Assembly: GCF_900111005.1 (NCBI RefSeq)
Contig: NZ_FOFV01000006.1
Location: forward strand, 372,001 to 436,000
Source of the DNA: Lentzea albida
GTDB lineage: Bacteria; Actinomycetota; Actinomycetes; Mycobacteriales; Pseudonocardiaceae
Reading direction: 5' to 3'
DNA: 64,000 nucleotides
The stretch's first letter is position 1, and each line of letters starts with the position of its first letter. Of the stretch, positions 38,501 to 47,093 are shown piece by piece. The position numbers and the translations under genes were made by a program. The notes under the pieces were generated by a model. That model had not been told where the DNA came from, did no database searches, and saw only the letters and a program-made list of their open reading frames with translations.

Positions 38501-38682
38501 CATCGGAAGTGAAGATCCATTATTTGAGCGACCGGTCGTCGACGATTACAAGAGACTGCTTGCAGGCGTCGAAGACACAAGATGCGGACAGCGCTAGCGT
38601 CAAGGCCTGCGTCGCCGTGGTCGCCGCCAACGAATCTTTTCGAGTTAGCGTTGAAGAACTTCCACCACCCGTGACGAGTTGA
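35551..38682 (+). CDS. multi-pass membrane NACHT ATPase with unrecognised C-terminal domain
   Basis: 1043 residues. Two N-terminal membrane segments (about 17-33, 40-60) precede a NACHT NTPase: Walker A GEPGSGKT (152-159), Walker B VLDGLDEL (227-234), sensor-like VVVTCRTADYEEV. Seven further hydrophobic segments lie at about 412-430, 445-461, 483-506, 519-536, 563-585, 624-638 and 711-730, with YEFGHILLQERL (683-694) closing the NACHT-type unit. Nine segments would leave the NACHT domain inside and residues 731-1043 outside; that tail holds six cysteines and GPVLIIGEF..FTGVAAAQQ, faintly like periplasmic-binding proteins. NACHT proteins often act in phage defence or signalling; the role here is inferred. 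Third-position GC looks lower than in neighbours, suggesting transfer. ATG 35551. Confidence 0.85.
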   Translation: MTEPGKSRRKLLGTTRNLVLLAIVGLAVTAVLFKWQDGNAALGIVAGLVTIVTFFLLVIDRVRAQTSPPQVDAAVKDLQMRLLEQWEPEVQRRIQHSPHSQTIPLEWKERSRSGTDSSQLDGRFDGDSDEAATQLADAFQRLPGKHRMVVLGEPGSGKTFLALALTVGLLRRWTEGEPVAVFLTLSSWDPVVETLDEWTVGTIASAYYGGDQRIPKALLTARRLIPVLDGLDELPEHLRRLAVRRINDAITGVRPVVVTCRTADYEEVVAGGSPELLRVPAVEVQPVATPDLVNQLRDVPAWQEVVAHVKEHPKGHVADALRTPLMLSFFTAVYEYRDPAELIDQTKFSSKHAVEDHLVDLRLNTAYPEEPLSGQWSAEQGKNWLTYLARHMHDHDERSVTWWQVAFRNVEGGHLLVALALVVALWLSEAAFLSNTVAKLLKLEPLFILVFGTVMASVWLASRRQVPGRRQPVRNSRSRGFKRGLVIGTVAVLLPGLFLISLSIVTASEGFRDVMETSSEACAILALALAHGVVVGLHEMMVEWSTAKHTAHAARELLRRERVSTFVAAVIAGLVIGPLSIVITTTSMSYGTHLGQWFASTLDFPTVFRPEPPASSLNWDLLVKGGALITVLSALMLASSRSWPRLLAAKVKLACTRKLPWRLGRFVTDATQRGLLRRSGVAYEFGHILLQERLVSTAVNYPPLHHRPWLRRTLAGSVALMVVVAATAAWSGRPEACDSAKRIWIGSPMIRVEKDRNTGCFHYVPENKWETLAQGTDSAPALADIRARLPKMAGTGTPSHGPVLIIGEFDEIRSAKRHEVFTGVAAAQQVTEGSLEIGFIYADLEDSEGKEAAALIDLYIEDIWLTGEITRNTYRSVAAVGLDLDWSRPDASLKIVGLNDMELREHATERRNVVTRAFLDKSPARSTLPSCEEVGEARSTRSVLDLRSAHPTGPMLDELARCGTAEVMVEQSDAMKLSLLPGRPSEVKIHYLSDRSSTITRDCLQASKTQDADSASVKACVAVVAANESFRVSVEELPPPVTS

Positions 38683-38687
38683 GGCCT

Positions 38688-39155
38688 TCAGTGGTTTTCC
38701 CTCGTGCGCAACGACATCTGCTGGTCGCGCCACGAGTGGAACAGGTCGGCCTCGCTGTACCAGCCGACGCCCGTCGGCCGTTCGCCGGTGACCATGAACT
38801 CGATCAGCAGCTGCCGGTACAGGTCGAGCGGAACACCGACACCGGGCGGGAAGTCCGTGTACTTCTCGTTGACGTACGGCGCTTCCGGCGACCCCTTGGG
38901 CCAGCCCATGAAGGCGTTGTCGACGAAGTACATGTAGCCCCACGCGCCGCGGACGGCGAGAACGACGTTGTGGTCCGGTTCGCCCTCGGGGGTGAGGTCG
39001 CGGCCGAAGTGGTCGAGCGACCCGTCGTTGCACTCGGGCCTGCCGAGCAGCCTGATCACCGTGTCGACGTCCGCCTCGCACGCCACGACCTGGTACTTGT
39101 GCTCCGCGGAGTCGAGGTCGGGTAGGCCGGTCCAGAGGCCGGCTCGCATGCTCAT
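38688..39155 (-). CDS. Imm1-like immunity protein
   Basis: 155 residues. The pattern EFMVTGERPTGVGWY following VPLDLYRQLLIEF, plus HNVVLAVRGAWGYMYFVDN, matches my memory of the Imm1 family, whose members protect against deaminase-type toxins. No cognate polymorphic toxin gene is next to it. It converges on the NACHT gene with five bases between the stops. Start ATG 39155 is a guess; ATG 39149 and 39197 also fit and no good ribosome site decides. Could alternatively be an uncharacterised DUF. Confidence 0.6.
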   Translation of the reverse strand: MSMRAGLWTGLPDLDSAEHKYQVVACEADVDTVIRLLGRPECNDGSLDHFGRDLTPEGEPDHNVVLAVRGAWGYMYFVDNAFMGWPKGSPEAPYVNEKYTDFPPGVGVPLDLYRQLLIEFMVTGERPTGVGWYSEADLFHSWRDQQMSLRTRENH

Positions 39156-39229
39156 GCGAGCACCCTGCACCCATCGCCGGGAACATTCGACAACCATGGA
39201 CAGAACCACACGAACGGATGACGCCCCGA

Positions 39230-40399
39230 TCAGCTCGATCGGGTTACAAGCCCCCGCAGCGCTGACTCGTCCAGACCCGTCGCGGCCTGCACCTCCACCG
39301 GATCGAGCGCACCGCAGTCCACCGCGCGGAGAAAGAACGCGGAGAGTGCCTGAGCTGTCGCCGGTTCGTCCAGCACTCCGCCGGAGATGTGCTGCACGTA
39401 CGACTTCAACCGTGCCGCGTCCGCCTCCAGGCCTTCGCGGTAGAAGGCGTAGACGGCGGCGTAGCGCGTCACCAGTTGTGCCGGGTGGAGGTCCCAGCCC
39501 TGGTAGAAGCCGTGTTCCAGCGAACGCCGGGTGAGCCGGTAGTGCGTGTCCCAGCCGAGCTGCTTCTGGTCGCCGACGGGCAGGACGTTGGTCGAGCCGT
39601 CGGACAGCCGCACGCCCGTGCCCGCCGTCGACACCTGCATCACGTGCCGGGCGAAGTCGCACGCGCCGTGGGCGAGGTGCTGCTGCGCGGCGGACAGCCC
39701 GCAGTCCGCCGTGTAGTCGTAGGTGCCGAAGTGCAGCCCGGTGACCCGGCCGCGGCCCGCCTCGATGAACCGCGGGATCGCGAGCCTGCCCTGGGAGTCC
39801 ACGACGGACCGGGTCGTCTCGACCTGGATCTCGAACCTCAGATCGCCGCCGAAGAGGTCGAGCACCTCACCGAAGACCTCGACCTGTTCGACCGACGTCA
39901 CCTTGGGGAACGTGATCACGAAACCCGGCGGCACCTCTCCCAGTGCCGTCAGGAAGATGTCCAGCGTCCGCAGGCCGCGCTCGCGCAGTTCGGCGTTGTC
40001 GAACGACTTGATCCGCAGCCCGAACGACGGCGGCGCCGTGCCGTCGGCGATCCACCGGGACAACAGGATCGCCGTGCTCTCGGCGTCCATGTCCTCGACG
40101 TCGTCCTCGGGCGCGCCGTAGCCGTCCTCGAAGTCGATCCGCAGGTCCTCGACCGGCTCCCGGCGGAGCTTCGCCTGGACCCGTTCCAGCACGCCGTTCG
40201 GCAGCGGCGGGAGCAGGTCCGGCTCGATCGACTCCAGGGCCACGCGCCCCCAGTCGGCGATCGTGGACCCGATGATGCGCCCGGCGGGCACGTAGCACGT
40301 GTGCACGGGCTGACGGCCCACCGGGAAGCTGCGTTCCACATCGGACAGACGCGCGGTCACGCGCGCGACGTCCTCAGGGGACAGCGATGTTCGATACAT
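39230..40399 (-). CDS. DUF6986/HpcH-HpaI-like aldolase
   Basis: 389 residues. A CitE/HpcH-type TIM barrel: LRIDFEDGYGAPEDDVEDMDA with acidic metal ligands, FVITFPKVTSVEQVE, LRFEIQVETTRSVVDSQG and GLHFGTYDYTADCGL. In actinobacteria this protein accompanies malate synthase, and a lyase or esterase role on malyl-type compounds is plausible but unproven. ATG 40399 shares one base with the aceB stop (TGATG), so they form an operon. Confidence 0.88.
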   Translation of the reverse strand: MYRTSLSPEDVARVTARLSDVERSFPVGRQPVHTCYVPAGRIIGSTIADWGRVALESIEPDLLPPLPNGVLERVQAKLRREPVEDLRIDFEDGYGAPEDDVEDMDAESTAILLSRWIADGTAPPSFGLRIKSFDNAELRERGLRTLDIFLTALGEVPPGFVITFPKVTSVEQVEVFGEVLDLFGGDLRFEIQVETTRSVVDSQGRLAIPRFIEAGRGRVTGLHFGTYDYTADCGLSAAQQHLAHGACDFARHVMQVSTAGTGVRLSDGSTNVLPVGDQKQLGWDTHYRLTRRSLEHGFYQGWDLHPAQLVTRYAAVYAFYREGLEADAARLKSYVQHISGGVLDEPATAQALSAFFLRAVDCGALDPVEVQAATGLDESALRGLVTRSS

Positions 40400-41883
40400 C
40401 AGATGCGCTCGTAGGCGGGCAGCGTCAGGAAGTCCACGAAGTCCTCGGACAACGCGACCTGCTCGAACAGTTCGACGGCCGCGGCGACGTGCGGGCCTTC
40501 CAGCTCCCCACCGACCCGCGCGAGCACCTCGCGCACCGCGTCCGGCGTGACCTGCGTGCCGTCGTCGAGCACGACCTTGTTGTTGACCCACTGCCAGATC
40601 TGCGACCGGCTGATCTCCGCGGTGGCCGCGTCCTCCATGAGGTTGTGGATCGCCGCCGCGCCGTTGCCGCCCAGCCAGGACGCGATGTAGCGCACGCCGA
40701 CGTCGACAGCGCCCTCCAGCCCGGCCCGCGTCGCCGCGCCGCCCGCCGACTTGAAGTCGAGCAACTGCTCGGCCGTCACGCTGACCTCGGGACGCTGCTT
40801 GTCGATCTGGTTCGGCCGGTCGCCCAGCACCCCGTCGAAGATCTCCCGGCAAATCGGCACGAGATCAGGATGCGCCACCCACGAGCCGTCGAAACCATCG
40901 TTCGCCTCGCGCGTCTTGTCCTCGCGGACCTTGCGCAGCGCGTTCTCGGTGACCTCGGGATCACGCCTGTTGGGGATGAACGCGGCCATGCCACCCATGG
41001 CGAACGCCCCGCGCTTGTGGCACGTCTTCACCAGAAGCTCGGTGTACGCGCGCATGAACGGCGCCGTCATCGTGACGCTGTTGCGGTCCGGCAGCACGTA
41101 GTCCGCGCCCGCGTCACGGAAGTACTTGATGACGCTGAAGAGGTAGTCCCACCGACCGGCGTTGAGCCCCGAAGCGTGGTCGCGCAGCTCGTAGAGGATC
41201 TCCTCCATCTCGAATGCGGCGGGGATCGTCTCGATCAGCACCGTCGCCCGGATCGTGCCGTGCGGCACGTCCTTGAGCTTCTGCGCCGTCGTGAAGACGT
41301 CGTTCCACAGCCGCGCTTCGAGGTGCGACTCCATCTTCGGCAGGTAGTAGTACGGCTTGCCGATCTCGGCGTTGTGGAAGAAGTGCAACCCGAAGTCCAC
41401 CAGCGCACCCACGGCGTTCCTGCCGCCGAACTGGAGGTTGCGCTCGTCGAGGTGCCACCCGCGCGGCCGCACGACGATCGTCGGGTACGGCCCGCCCTTG
41501 AGCTTGTACTCCTTGCCCTCCGGCGAGGTGAACTCGATCGTCTCGCGCGCCGCCTCGTACAGGTTCACCTGTCCCTGCACGACGTTGTCCCAGTGCGGCG
41601 TGTTCGCGTCCTCGAGGTCCGCGAGCCACACCTTCGCACCCGAGTTGAGCGCGTTGATCGTCATCTTCCGCTCGGTGGGCCCGGTGATCTCGACGCGCCG
41701 ATCACGCAGTGCCTCAGGCGCCGGAGCCACCTGCCACTCGCCGTCCCGCACGTCCTGCGTCTCCGGCAGGAACCCGAGGGGCCGGCGCTCCTTGCGAAGA
41801 GCGAGCAACTCGTCCCTGCGGGCGGCGTGCGCCTCATGCAGCTTCGCGACGAACTCAAGAGCCTCTTCGGTCAGGACCTGCAC
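40399..41883 (-). CDS. aceB: Malate synthase A
   Basis: 494 residues. Condenses glyoxylate with acetyl-CoA to malate. Motifs: [20 protein letters not shown] with [73 protein letters not shown] and [11 protein letters not shown] 41883 follows AGAGGTGG. No isocitrate lyase is near, so here it probably uses glyoxylate from purine breakdown. Divergent from the IclR gene; operator site C lies between. Confidence 0.96.
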   Translation of the reverse strand: MQVLTEEALEFVAKLHEAHAARRDELLALRKERRPLGFLPETQDVRDGEWQVAPAPEALRDRRVEITGPTERKMTINALNSGAKVWLADLEDANTPHWDNVVQGQVNLYEAARETIEFTSPEGKEYKLKGGPYPTIVVRPRGWHLDERNLQFGGRNAVGALVDFGLHFFHNAEIGKPYYYLPKMESHLEARLWNDVFTTAQKLKDVPHGTIRATVLIETIPAAFEMEEILYELRDHASGLNAGRWDYLFSVIKYFRDAGADYVLPDRNSVTMTAPFMRAYTELLVKTCHKRGAFAMGGMAAFIPNRRDPEVTENALRKVREDKTREANDGFDGSWVAHPDLVPICREIFDGVLGDRPNQIDKQRPEVSVTAEQLLDFKSAGGAATRAGLEGAVDVGVRYIASWLGGNGAAAIHNLMEDAATAEISRSQIWQWVNNKVVLDDGTQVTPDAVREVLARVGGELEGPHVAAAVELFEQVALSEDFVDFLTLPAYERI

Positions 41884-41923
41884 CTGGATCCACCTCTCTC
41901 GGTTTTGCTGTGTGGACTATAGT

Positions 41924-41938
41924 TTTTGCATTGCGGAA
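41924..41938. promoter_or_regulatory. palindromic operator (site C) between aceB and iclR
   Basis: TTTTGCATTGCGGAA; its right half CATTGCGGAA is identical to site A in front of hyi. Located in the 76-base divergent promoter region, so it could control both aceB and the regulator gene. Confidence 0.5.
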
Positions 41939-41959
41939 CTGCAACGGGAGGAGCCGCAC

Positions 41960-42706
41960 GTGTCCACAGGTGGCGTGCAGTCCCTGCAAAGAGCCTTCGA
42001 CCTGCTGGAACGCCTGGCAGACGCAGGCGGCGAGGCCTCGCTCTCGGAGCTGGCCACCACGACGGGCCTGCCCCTGCCCACGATCCACCGCCTCATCCGC
42101 ACCCTTGTCACGCTGGGCTATGTCCGCCAGAACAGCAACCGCCGCTACACCCTCGGCTCGCGCCTGATCCGCCTCGGCGAGACCGCGTCCCGCCAGTACG
42201 GCACCTGGGCGAGGCCCCTGCTGTCACAGCTGGTCGACTCCGTGGAGGAAACGGCGAACCTGGCCGTCCTGGACGGCGACGAGGTCGTCTACGTGGCGCA
42301 GGTGCCGTCAAAGCACTCGATGCGCATGTTCACGGAGGTGGGCCGCCGCCTGCTGCCCCACGGCACCGGCGTCGGCAAGGCGATGCTGTCGCAACTCCCC
42401 CGCGCCGACGTGCGAGCGCTGCTGGACCGCACGGGCCTGCCCGCGTACACGTCGAACACGATCACGGACGCGTCCGAACTGCTCGACTCGCTCGACGAGA
42501 TCTCGGAGCGCGGCTACGCACTGGACGAGTCGGAGCAGGAGCTGGGCGTGCGCTGCATCGCCGTGCCGGTGGTGGGTGGGCCGACGCTGGCCGCGGTGTC
42601 GGTATCGGGCCCGGAGGGCAGGCTCACGAAGGATGCGGTGAACCGCATCCTCCCGGAGGTGCTGGCGGTGGCGAAGAGGCTGGCGGACCAGGCCGCAACG
42701 GCCTGA
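41960..42706 (+). CDS. IclR-family transcriptional regulator (likely of allantoin/glyoxylate genes)
   Basis: 248 residues. N-terminal winged helix (VQSLQRAFDLLERLADAGGE, LSELATTTGLPLPTIHRLI) and the C-terminal effector domain (TANLAVLDGDEVVYVAQVPS, GVGKAMLSQLP, SERGYALDESEQELGVRCIAVPV). GTG 41960 has GGGAGGAG six bases upstream. IclR members such as AllR and IclR answer to glyoxylate or allantoin; the shared palindromes before hyi, uraD and aceB make it the probable regulator of this region. Confidence 0.93.
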   Translation: MSTGGVQSLQRAFDLLERLADAGGEASLSELATTTGLPLPTIHRLIRTLVTLGYVRQNSNRRYTLGSRLIRLGETASRQYGTWARPLLSQLVDSVEETANLAVLDGDEVVYVAQVPSKHSMRMFTEVGRRLLPHGTGVGKAMLSQLPRADVRALLDRTGLPAYTSNTITDASELLDSLDEISERGYALDESEQELGVRCIAVPVVGGPTLAAVSVSGPEGRLTKDAVNRILPEVLAVAKRLADQAATA

Positions 42707-42766
42707 GCAGCGAGCCGGACGATTGCCGCGATGCCGCAGGCGAGCCGTCCTGAGCAAAGAGGTACC

Positions 42767-42839
42767 GGCGGTGGGGTCCCATCACGAGTCGCGCCACAGC
42801 TCTTGCTCTTGGTGCGTCTCGTGATGGGACCCCACCGCC
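42767..42839. terminator. 22-bp perfect hairpin between iclR and ftsY
   Basis: 42767-42788 pairs perfectly with 42818-42839 across a 29-base loop (outer arm GGCGGTGGGGTCCC...). It lies between convergent genes and should end transcription in both directions. A second, short hairpin CTGGGGC-AGA-GCCCCAG is at 42934-42950. Confidence 0.8.
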
Positions 42840-43002
42840 ACCGCAACCAAACAAAGCAACCGGCAGCCGCCCTACGCAACAGGCGTGCCATCAACCCGCT
42901 ACCGGCGCTACCCCCTGATCAGATTGCCGGGGTCTGGGGCAGAGCCCCAGGGGAAGCACGCAAGGCGACCAGGCCGCCCGCAACCCCAACCACCGAACAA
43001 AC

Positions 43003-44301
43003 TCAGCCCAACAAAGCGTCCACAAAGGCCCCGGGCTCGAACGGAGCCAGGTGGTCGGCCCCTTCACCAAGCCCGACCAACTTCACCGGCACCCCGAGCT
43101 CACGCTGAACCTGGAACACGATCCCACCCTTGGCAGTCCCGTCCAGCTTGGTCAGCACAATCCCCGTGATGGCGACCTGCTCAGCGAACACCCGAGCCTG
43201 AGTCAACCCGTTCTGCCCAGTCGTGGCATCCAAAACCAGCAGGACCTCGTCAACCACGGCCTGCTTCTCCACCACCCGCTTCACCTTGCCGAGCTCGTCC
43301 ATCAGCCCGACCTTGGTGTGCAACCGCCCAGCGGTGTCGATCAAAACCGTGTCCACCCCGGCATCCACACCACGCTTCACAGCGTCGAAGGCGACAGAAG
43401 CCGGATCCCCACCCTCAGGCCCGCGCACGGTCTCCGCACCGACCCGCTTGCCCCAGGTCTCCAACTGGTCGGCAGCAGCGGCCCGGAACGTGTCGGCAGC
43501 ACCGAGCAGCACCGTGCGCCCATCGGCCACGAGAACGCGCGCGAGCTTGCCGGTGGTCGTGGTCTTGCCGACCCCGTTGACGCCCACGACGAGCAGCACA
43601 GCGGGCTTGCCGGCGTGCGGCAGCGCCTTCAACGACCGGTCCATCCGAGGCCCGAGCGCATCCACGAGCACCGACCGCAGCAGCTTCTGCGCGTCCGCCT
43701 CGGACCGCACACCGGCTCCGGCGAGCTTCGCCCGCAGGGTCTCCACGATCTCCGTGGTCGTGGCCGCGCCGAGGTCCGCGATCAGCAGCGTGTCCTCGAC
43801 GTCCTGCCACGAGTCCTCGTCCAGGTCGCCGGCACCCAGCAGCCCCAGCAGCGAGGTCCCGAACGCGTTGCGGGACTTCGAGAGCTTCCCGCGCAGCCGC
43901 TCCAGGCGGCCGGAGGTCGGCTCGATCTCCTCGACCTCGGACGCCTCGACGGGCAGGTCCACCTCGACGAAGCCGCGCTTCACCGAGTCGCGCGGCACGG
44001 AGGCGTCGTCGCCGACGCCCGGCTGGCCGTCGACCTCGGTCCGGTCGGCCACCGGGTGCTCGACCGGCGCGGGGTGCACGGGGGCCTCGGCCACCACGAC
44101 CGCCTCGGCCTCGGTGGCTTCGGGCGCGGCCGGGGTGAACGTGATCCCGGACGCGGCCTGATATCCGCCTGGCTTCGGCGTCTCCTCCTTCTGGGTCAGG
44201 CTGATGCGACGGCGACGCGTCAGCACCACACCGGTCACCAGCGCGGCGATCAGCACGACCGCCACGACGACGAGGATCAGGACAAGGGAGGACGTCGACA
44301 C
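43003..44301 (-). CDS. ftsY: Signal recognition particle receptor FtsY
   Basis: 432 residues. FtsY docks the SRP-ribosome complex at the membrane; its partner Ffh is encoded at 13.3-14.8 kb. An N-terminal membrane segment (about 5-28) followed by RRRR is typical of actinobacterial FtsY, then an acidic/Ala/Pro linker, and the NG domain: GVNGVGKTTTTGKLA, GAADTFRAAAADQLE, DTAGRLHTK, TKLDGTAKGG and VGLGEGADHLAPF. GTG 44301. No ribosome site is obvious before it. Confidence 0.96.
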   Translation of the reverse strand: MSTSSLVLILVVVAVVLIAALVTGVVLTRRRRISLTQKEETPKPGGYQAASGITFTPAAPEATEAEAVVVAEAPVHPAPVEHPVADRTEVDGQPGVGDDASVPRDSVKRGFVEVDLPVEASEVEEIEPTSGRLERLRGKLSKSRNAFGTSLLGLLGAGDLDEDSWQDVEDTLLIADLGAATTTEIVETLRAKLAGAGVRSEADAQKLLRSVLVDALGPRMDRSLKALPHAGKPAVLLVVGVNGVGKTTTTGKLARVLVADGRTVLLGAADTFRAAAADQLETWGKRVGAETVRGPEGGDPASVAFDAVKRGVDAGVDTVLIDTAGRLHTKVGLMDELGKVKRVVEKQAVVDEVLLVLDATTGQNGLTQARVFAEQVAITGIVLTKLDGTAKGGIVFQVQRELGVPVKLVGLGEGADHLAPFEPGAFVDALLG

Positions 44302-44415
44302 GGGCTCATGGTTTCACAGTCGCGCATGTGATCTGTCAACCAGTTGTTGCTCAATTAGGCGAAGATTTCACCAGAGCTCTTGCGCCGTGCCACGGTGTGG
44401 AATAGACCACACGTC
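44302..44415. other. ftsY-anmK divergent intergenic region
   Basis: 114 bases between the divergent starts; relatively AT-rich for this genome (TCAATTAGGCGAAGATTTC). No clear promoter pair or palindrome was resolved. Confidence 0.4.
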
Positions 44416-45546
44416 GTGAGGGTGATCGGACTGATTTCCGGCACGTCGATGGACGGCATCGACGTGGCCGTCGCCGACCTGTCGATCCACGGCGACGTCG
44501 TCGAGCTCGTGCCGGTGCAGTGCGCCGAGCACCCGTTCCCGAAGGACCTCCTGGAGAAACCCCGGGACCTCGCCGAAGTGTGCGCCTTCGACACGTCGCT
44601 CGGGCAGGCTTTCGGCGAAGTCGCCGCCGGGTACCTGCCGGCGGACCTGATCAGCTCGCTCGGGCAGACCGTCCACCACGAGGTGCAGGACGGCGAGTGC
44701 CTCGGCACGCTGCAGCTCGGCCAGCCCGCCTGGATCGCCGAACGCACGGGCGTCCCGGTGATCGCCGACCTGAGGGTGCGCGACGTCGCGGCGGGCGGCC
44801 ACGGGGCACCGCTGGCCAGCACGCTCGACGCGTTGTGGCTCGCCGGCATGGACGGCAACGCGGTCGCGCTCAACATCGGCGGCATCGCGAACATCACCGT
44901 CGTCACGCCGGGAAGCGCGCCGGTCGCCTACGACACCGGGCCCGGCAACGCGTTGATGGACGCCGTCATGGAGGTCCTCTCCAACGGCGAACGCCGCCAG
45001 GACACCAACGGCGAGTTCGCACGACGAGGCACCGTCAGAGAAGACGTGCTCAAGAAGCTCCTGGCCGACCCGTACTACGCCAAGCCGTGGCCCAAGTCGA
45101 CGGGCAAGGAGCACTTCAACGCCGAGTACCTGCGGGGCTTTCCCACTGTCCAGGCCGAGGACATGCTCCGCACGCTCGCCGAGCTCACCGCCCGCACCAT
45201 CGCCGACGCCTGCCGCGCGCACGACGCGAGCACCGTCGTCGCGTCCGGCGGCGGCATGCGCAACCCCGTGCTGGTCGAGGCCCTGACCAAGGCGCTCGAC
45301 CCGATCCCGTTGAGGATCAGCGACTCGCTGGGCCTGCCGCGCGACGGCAAGGAGGCCTACCTCGCCGCGCTGCTCGGGTTCCTGACGTGGCACGGGGTTC
45401 CCGGCAACACGCCGTCCGCGACCGGCGCGTCCGGCCCGCGGCTGCTCGGCAGCATCACGCCCGGCAGCGGGCCGCTGCGGCTGCCCGAGCCCGTCACCAC
45501 CGCTGTGACCAAGCTGGAAGTGGGGGAACCGAAGTGCGCGCACTAG
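44416..45546 (+). CDS. anmK: Anhydro-N-acetylmuramic acid kinase
   Basis: 376 residues. AnmK opens and phosphorylates 1,6-anhydroMurNAc to MurNAc-6-phosphate in wall recycling. Motifs: GLISGTSMDGIDVAV (ATP-binding start), LGQTVHH, LNIGGIANITVV, YDTGPGNALMDA and VASGGGMRNPVLVEAL. GTG 44416 is chosen; GTG 44422 is possible. It overlaps the following symporter gene by 13 bases, so import and phosphorylation may be linked. Confidence 0.95.
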   Translation: MRVIGLISGTSMDGIDVAVADLSIHGDVVELVPVQCAEHPFPKDLLEKPRDLAEVCAFDTSLGQAFGEVAAGYLPADLISSLGQTVHHEVQDGECLGTLQLGQPAWIAERTGVPVIADLRVRDVAAGGHGAPLASTLDALWLAGMDGNAVALNIGGIANITVVTPGSAPVAYDTGPGNALMDAVMEVLSNGERRQDTNGEFARRGTVREDVLKKLLADPYYAKPWPKSTGKEHFNAEYLRGFPTVQAEDMLRTLAELTARTIADACRAHDASTVVASGGGMRNPVLVEALTKALDPIPLRISDSLGLPRDGKEAYLAALLGFLTWHGVPGNTPSATGASGPRLLGSITPGSGPLRLPEPVTTAVTKLEVGEPKCAH

Positions 45547-47093
45547 ACCTCGCGATCATCGCCCTGTTCCTCGTCGGCATGCCGTTGATCGGCATGGCGA
45601 TCGGCGGCAGGCAGAAGTCGTCCACCGACTACTTCGTCAGCGAGAAGCGCATCTCGTGGTGGGTCGTCTGCCTGTCCGTGGTGTCCGCGGAGACCTCGAC
45701 GCTCACGGTGCTGAGCGTGCCGGTGATCGCGTACATGGCGACGCCCGCGCAGGGCGGCATGACGTACCTGACGCTCGCGCTGGGCTACATCGTCGGCCGG
45801 ATCATCGTCAGCTTCGTGCTGCTGCCGCGCTACATCGCCGGCGACCTCGTGACGGCGTACGCGTTCCTGGGCAAGCGGTACGGCGGCGGCATGCGCGCCA
45901 CGGCGTCCGTCACGTTCCTCTTCACGCGCCTGCTCGCGGACGGCATCCGGCTCTTCGCCACGGCCATCCCGATCAAGGTCGTGCTCGCCGAGTACGGCAT
46001 CACCGCGTCTTACTGGGCGATCGTGGTGGCGCTCGGCATCGCGATGGTGTTCTACAGCTTCTTCGGTGGCGCCCGCGCCGTCGTCTGGGTCGACGCGATC
46101 CAGATGCTCTGGTACGTGCTCGGCGGCCTCGTGGTGATCTGGGTGCTGGCGGGGCAGCTGCCGGACGGCTGGTTCTCGAAGGCCGCCGACGTCAACAAGT
46201 TCCAGCTCTTCGACTTCACGAGCTCACCGCTGACGGGCGCCTACCCGTTCGTCGCGGCGTTCTTCGGCGGCGCGTTGCTGTCGATGGCCTCGCACGGCGC
46301 CGACCAGCTGATCGTGCAGCGGCTCATGGCCACGCGGGACGTGAAGTCGGCGCAGAAGGCGTTGATCGCCTCCGGTTTCGTGGTGTTCCTGCAGTTCGCG
46401 TTCTTCCTGTTCATCGGCGTGATGATGTGGGCGTTCTACGCCGGCGTCGACCCGGTGAAGGACCTGGGACTGAACAACAAGGACGAGCTCTTCGCCCACT
46501 TCATCGTCAACGACCTGCCGAGCGGCCTGTCCGGCTTCGTGATCGCCGGCATCCTCGCCGCCGCGCTCTCGTCGTCGTTGGGCGCCTTGGCCTCCAGCAC
46601 CGTCACGGACGTCTACGAGCGCATCCGCAAGACCCCGATGACCGACGACGAACGCCTGCGCCACGGCCGGATCTGGACCCTCGTGTGGGCGGGTCTGCTG
46701 ATCGTCTGCGCGGGTCTGTTCGCCTCCTCGAACAAGACCACGGCGGATCCGATCGTGGTGCAGGCGCTCGGCATCGCCGGCTACACCTACGGCGCGCTGC
46801 TCGGGGCCTTCCTCCTCGGCCTGGTCTTCAAGCGCGTCACGCAGGCGGACGCGATCATCGCGTTCGTGGCGACGGTGCTGGTCGTCGGTTTCGTCATCCT
46901 CGGGGTCAAGTTCGCCGGCAGCACGCCGACGATCAACTTCGGGAAGGCGACCGCCGACCTGAAGTCCCTGACCGGGTGGTGGAACACGCCCCTGGGGGTG
47001 GCGGTCACCTTGCTGGTGGGTGGGTTGCTGTCATTGAGGCGTTCACGCGGTGTGCCGGTACGAGACGAGCTCGATGTGAAGGCGGAATCCTAG
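45534..47093 (+). CDS. Sodium:solute symporter (SSS family)
   Basis: 519 residues with about 13 membrane segments. The SSS core is clear: GRQKSSTDYFVSEKRISWWV, SAETSTLTVLSVP, GYIVGRIIVSFVLLPRYI, GGARAVVWVDAIQM, LMASHGADQ-like SMASHGADQLIVQRLMA and AALSSSLGALASS with the Ser residues of the sodium site. The substrate is not readable; the overlap with anmK suggests an amino sugar such as a muramyl compound. GTG 45534. Its last 51 bases overlap the convergent GNAT gene. Confidence 0.9.
   Translation: MRALDLAIIALFLVGMPLIGMAIGGRQKSSTDYFVSEKRISWWVVCLSVVSAETSTLTVLSVPVIAYMATPAQGGMTYLTLALGYIVGRIIVSFVLLPRYIAGDLVTAYAFLGKRYGGGMRATASVTFLFTRLLADGIRLFATAIPIKVVLAEYGITASYWAIVVALGIAMVFYSFFGGARAVVWVDAIQMLWYVLGGLVVIWVLAGQLPDGWFSKAADVNKFQLFDFTSSPLTGAYPFVAAFFGGALLSMASHGADQLIVQRLMATRDVKSAQKALIASGFVVFLQFAFFLFIGVMMWAFYAGVDPVKDLGLNNKDELFAHFIVNDLPSGLSGFVIAGILAAALSSSLGALASSTVTDVYERIRKTPMTDDERLRHGRIWTLVWAGLLIVCAGLFASSNKTTADPIVVQALGIAGYTYGALLGAFLLGLVFKRVTQADAIIAFVATVLVVGFVILGVKFAGSTPTINFGKATADLKSLTGWWNTPLGVAVTLLVGGLLSLRRSRGVPVRDELDVKAES

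Noticed and set aside
41960-41970. TGTCCACA at the iclR start as a DnaA box
   Set aside because: Single incomplete match inside coding sequence; likely chance.
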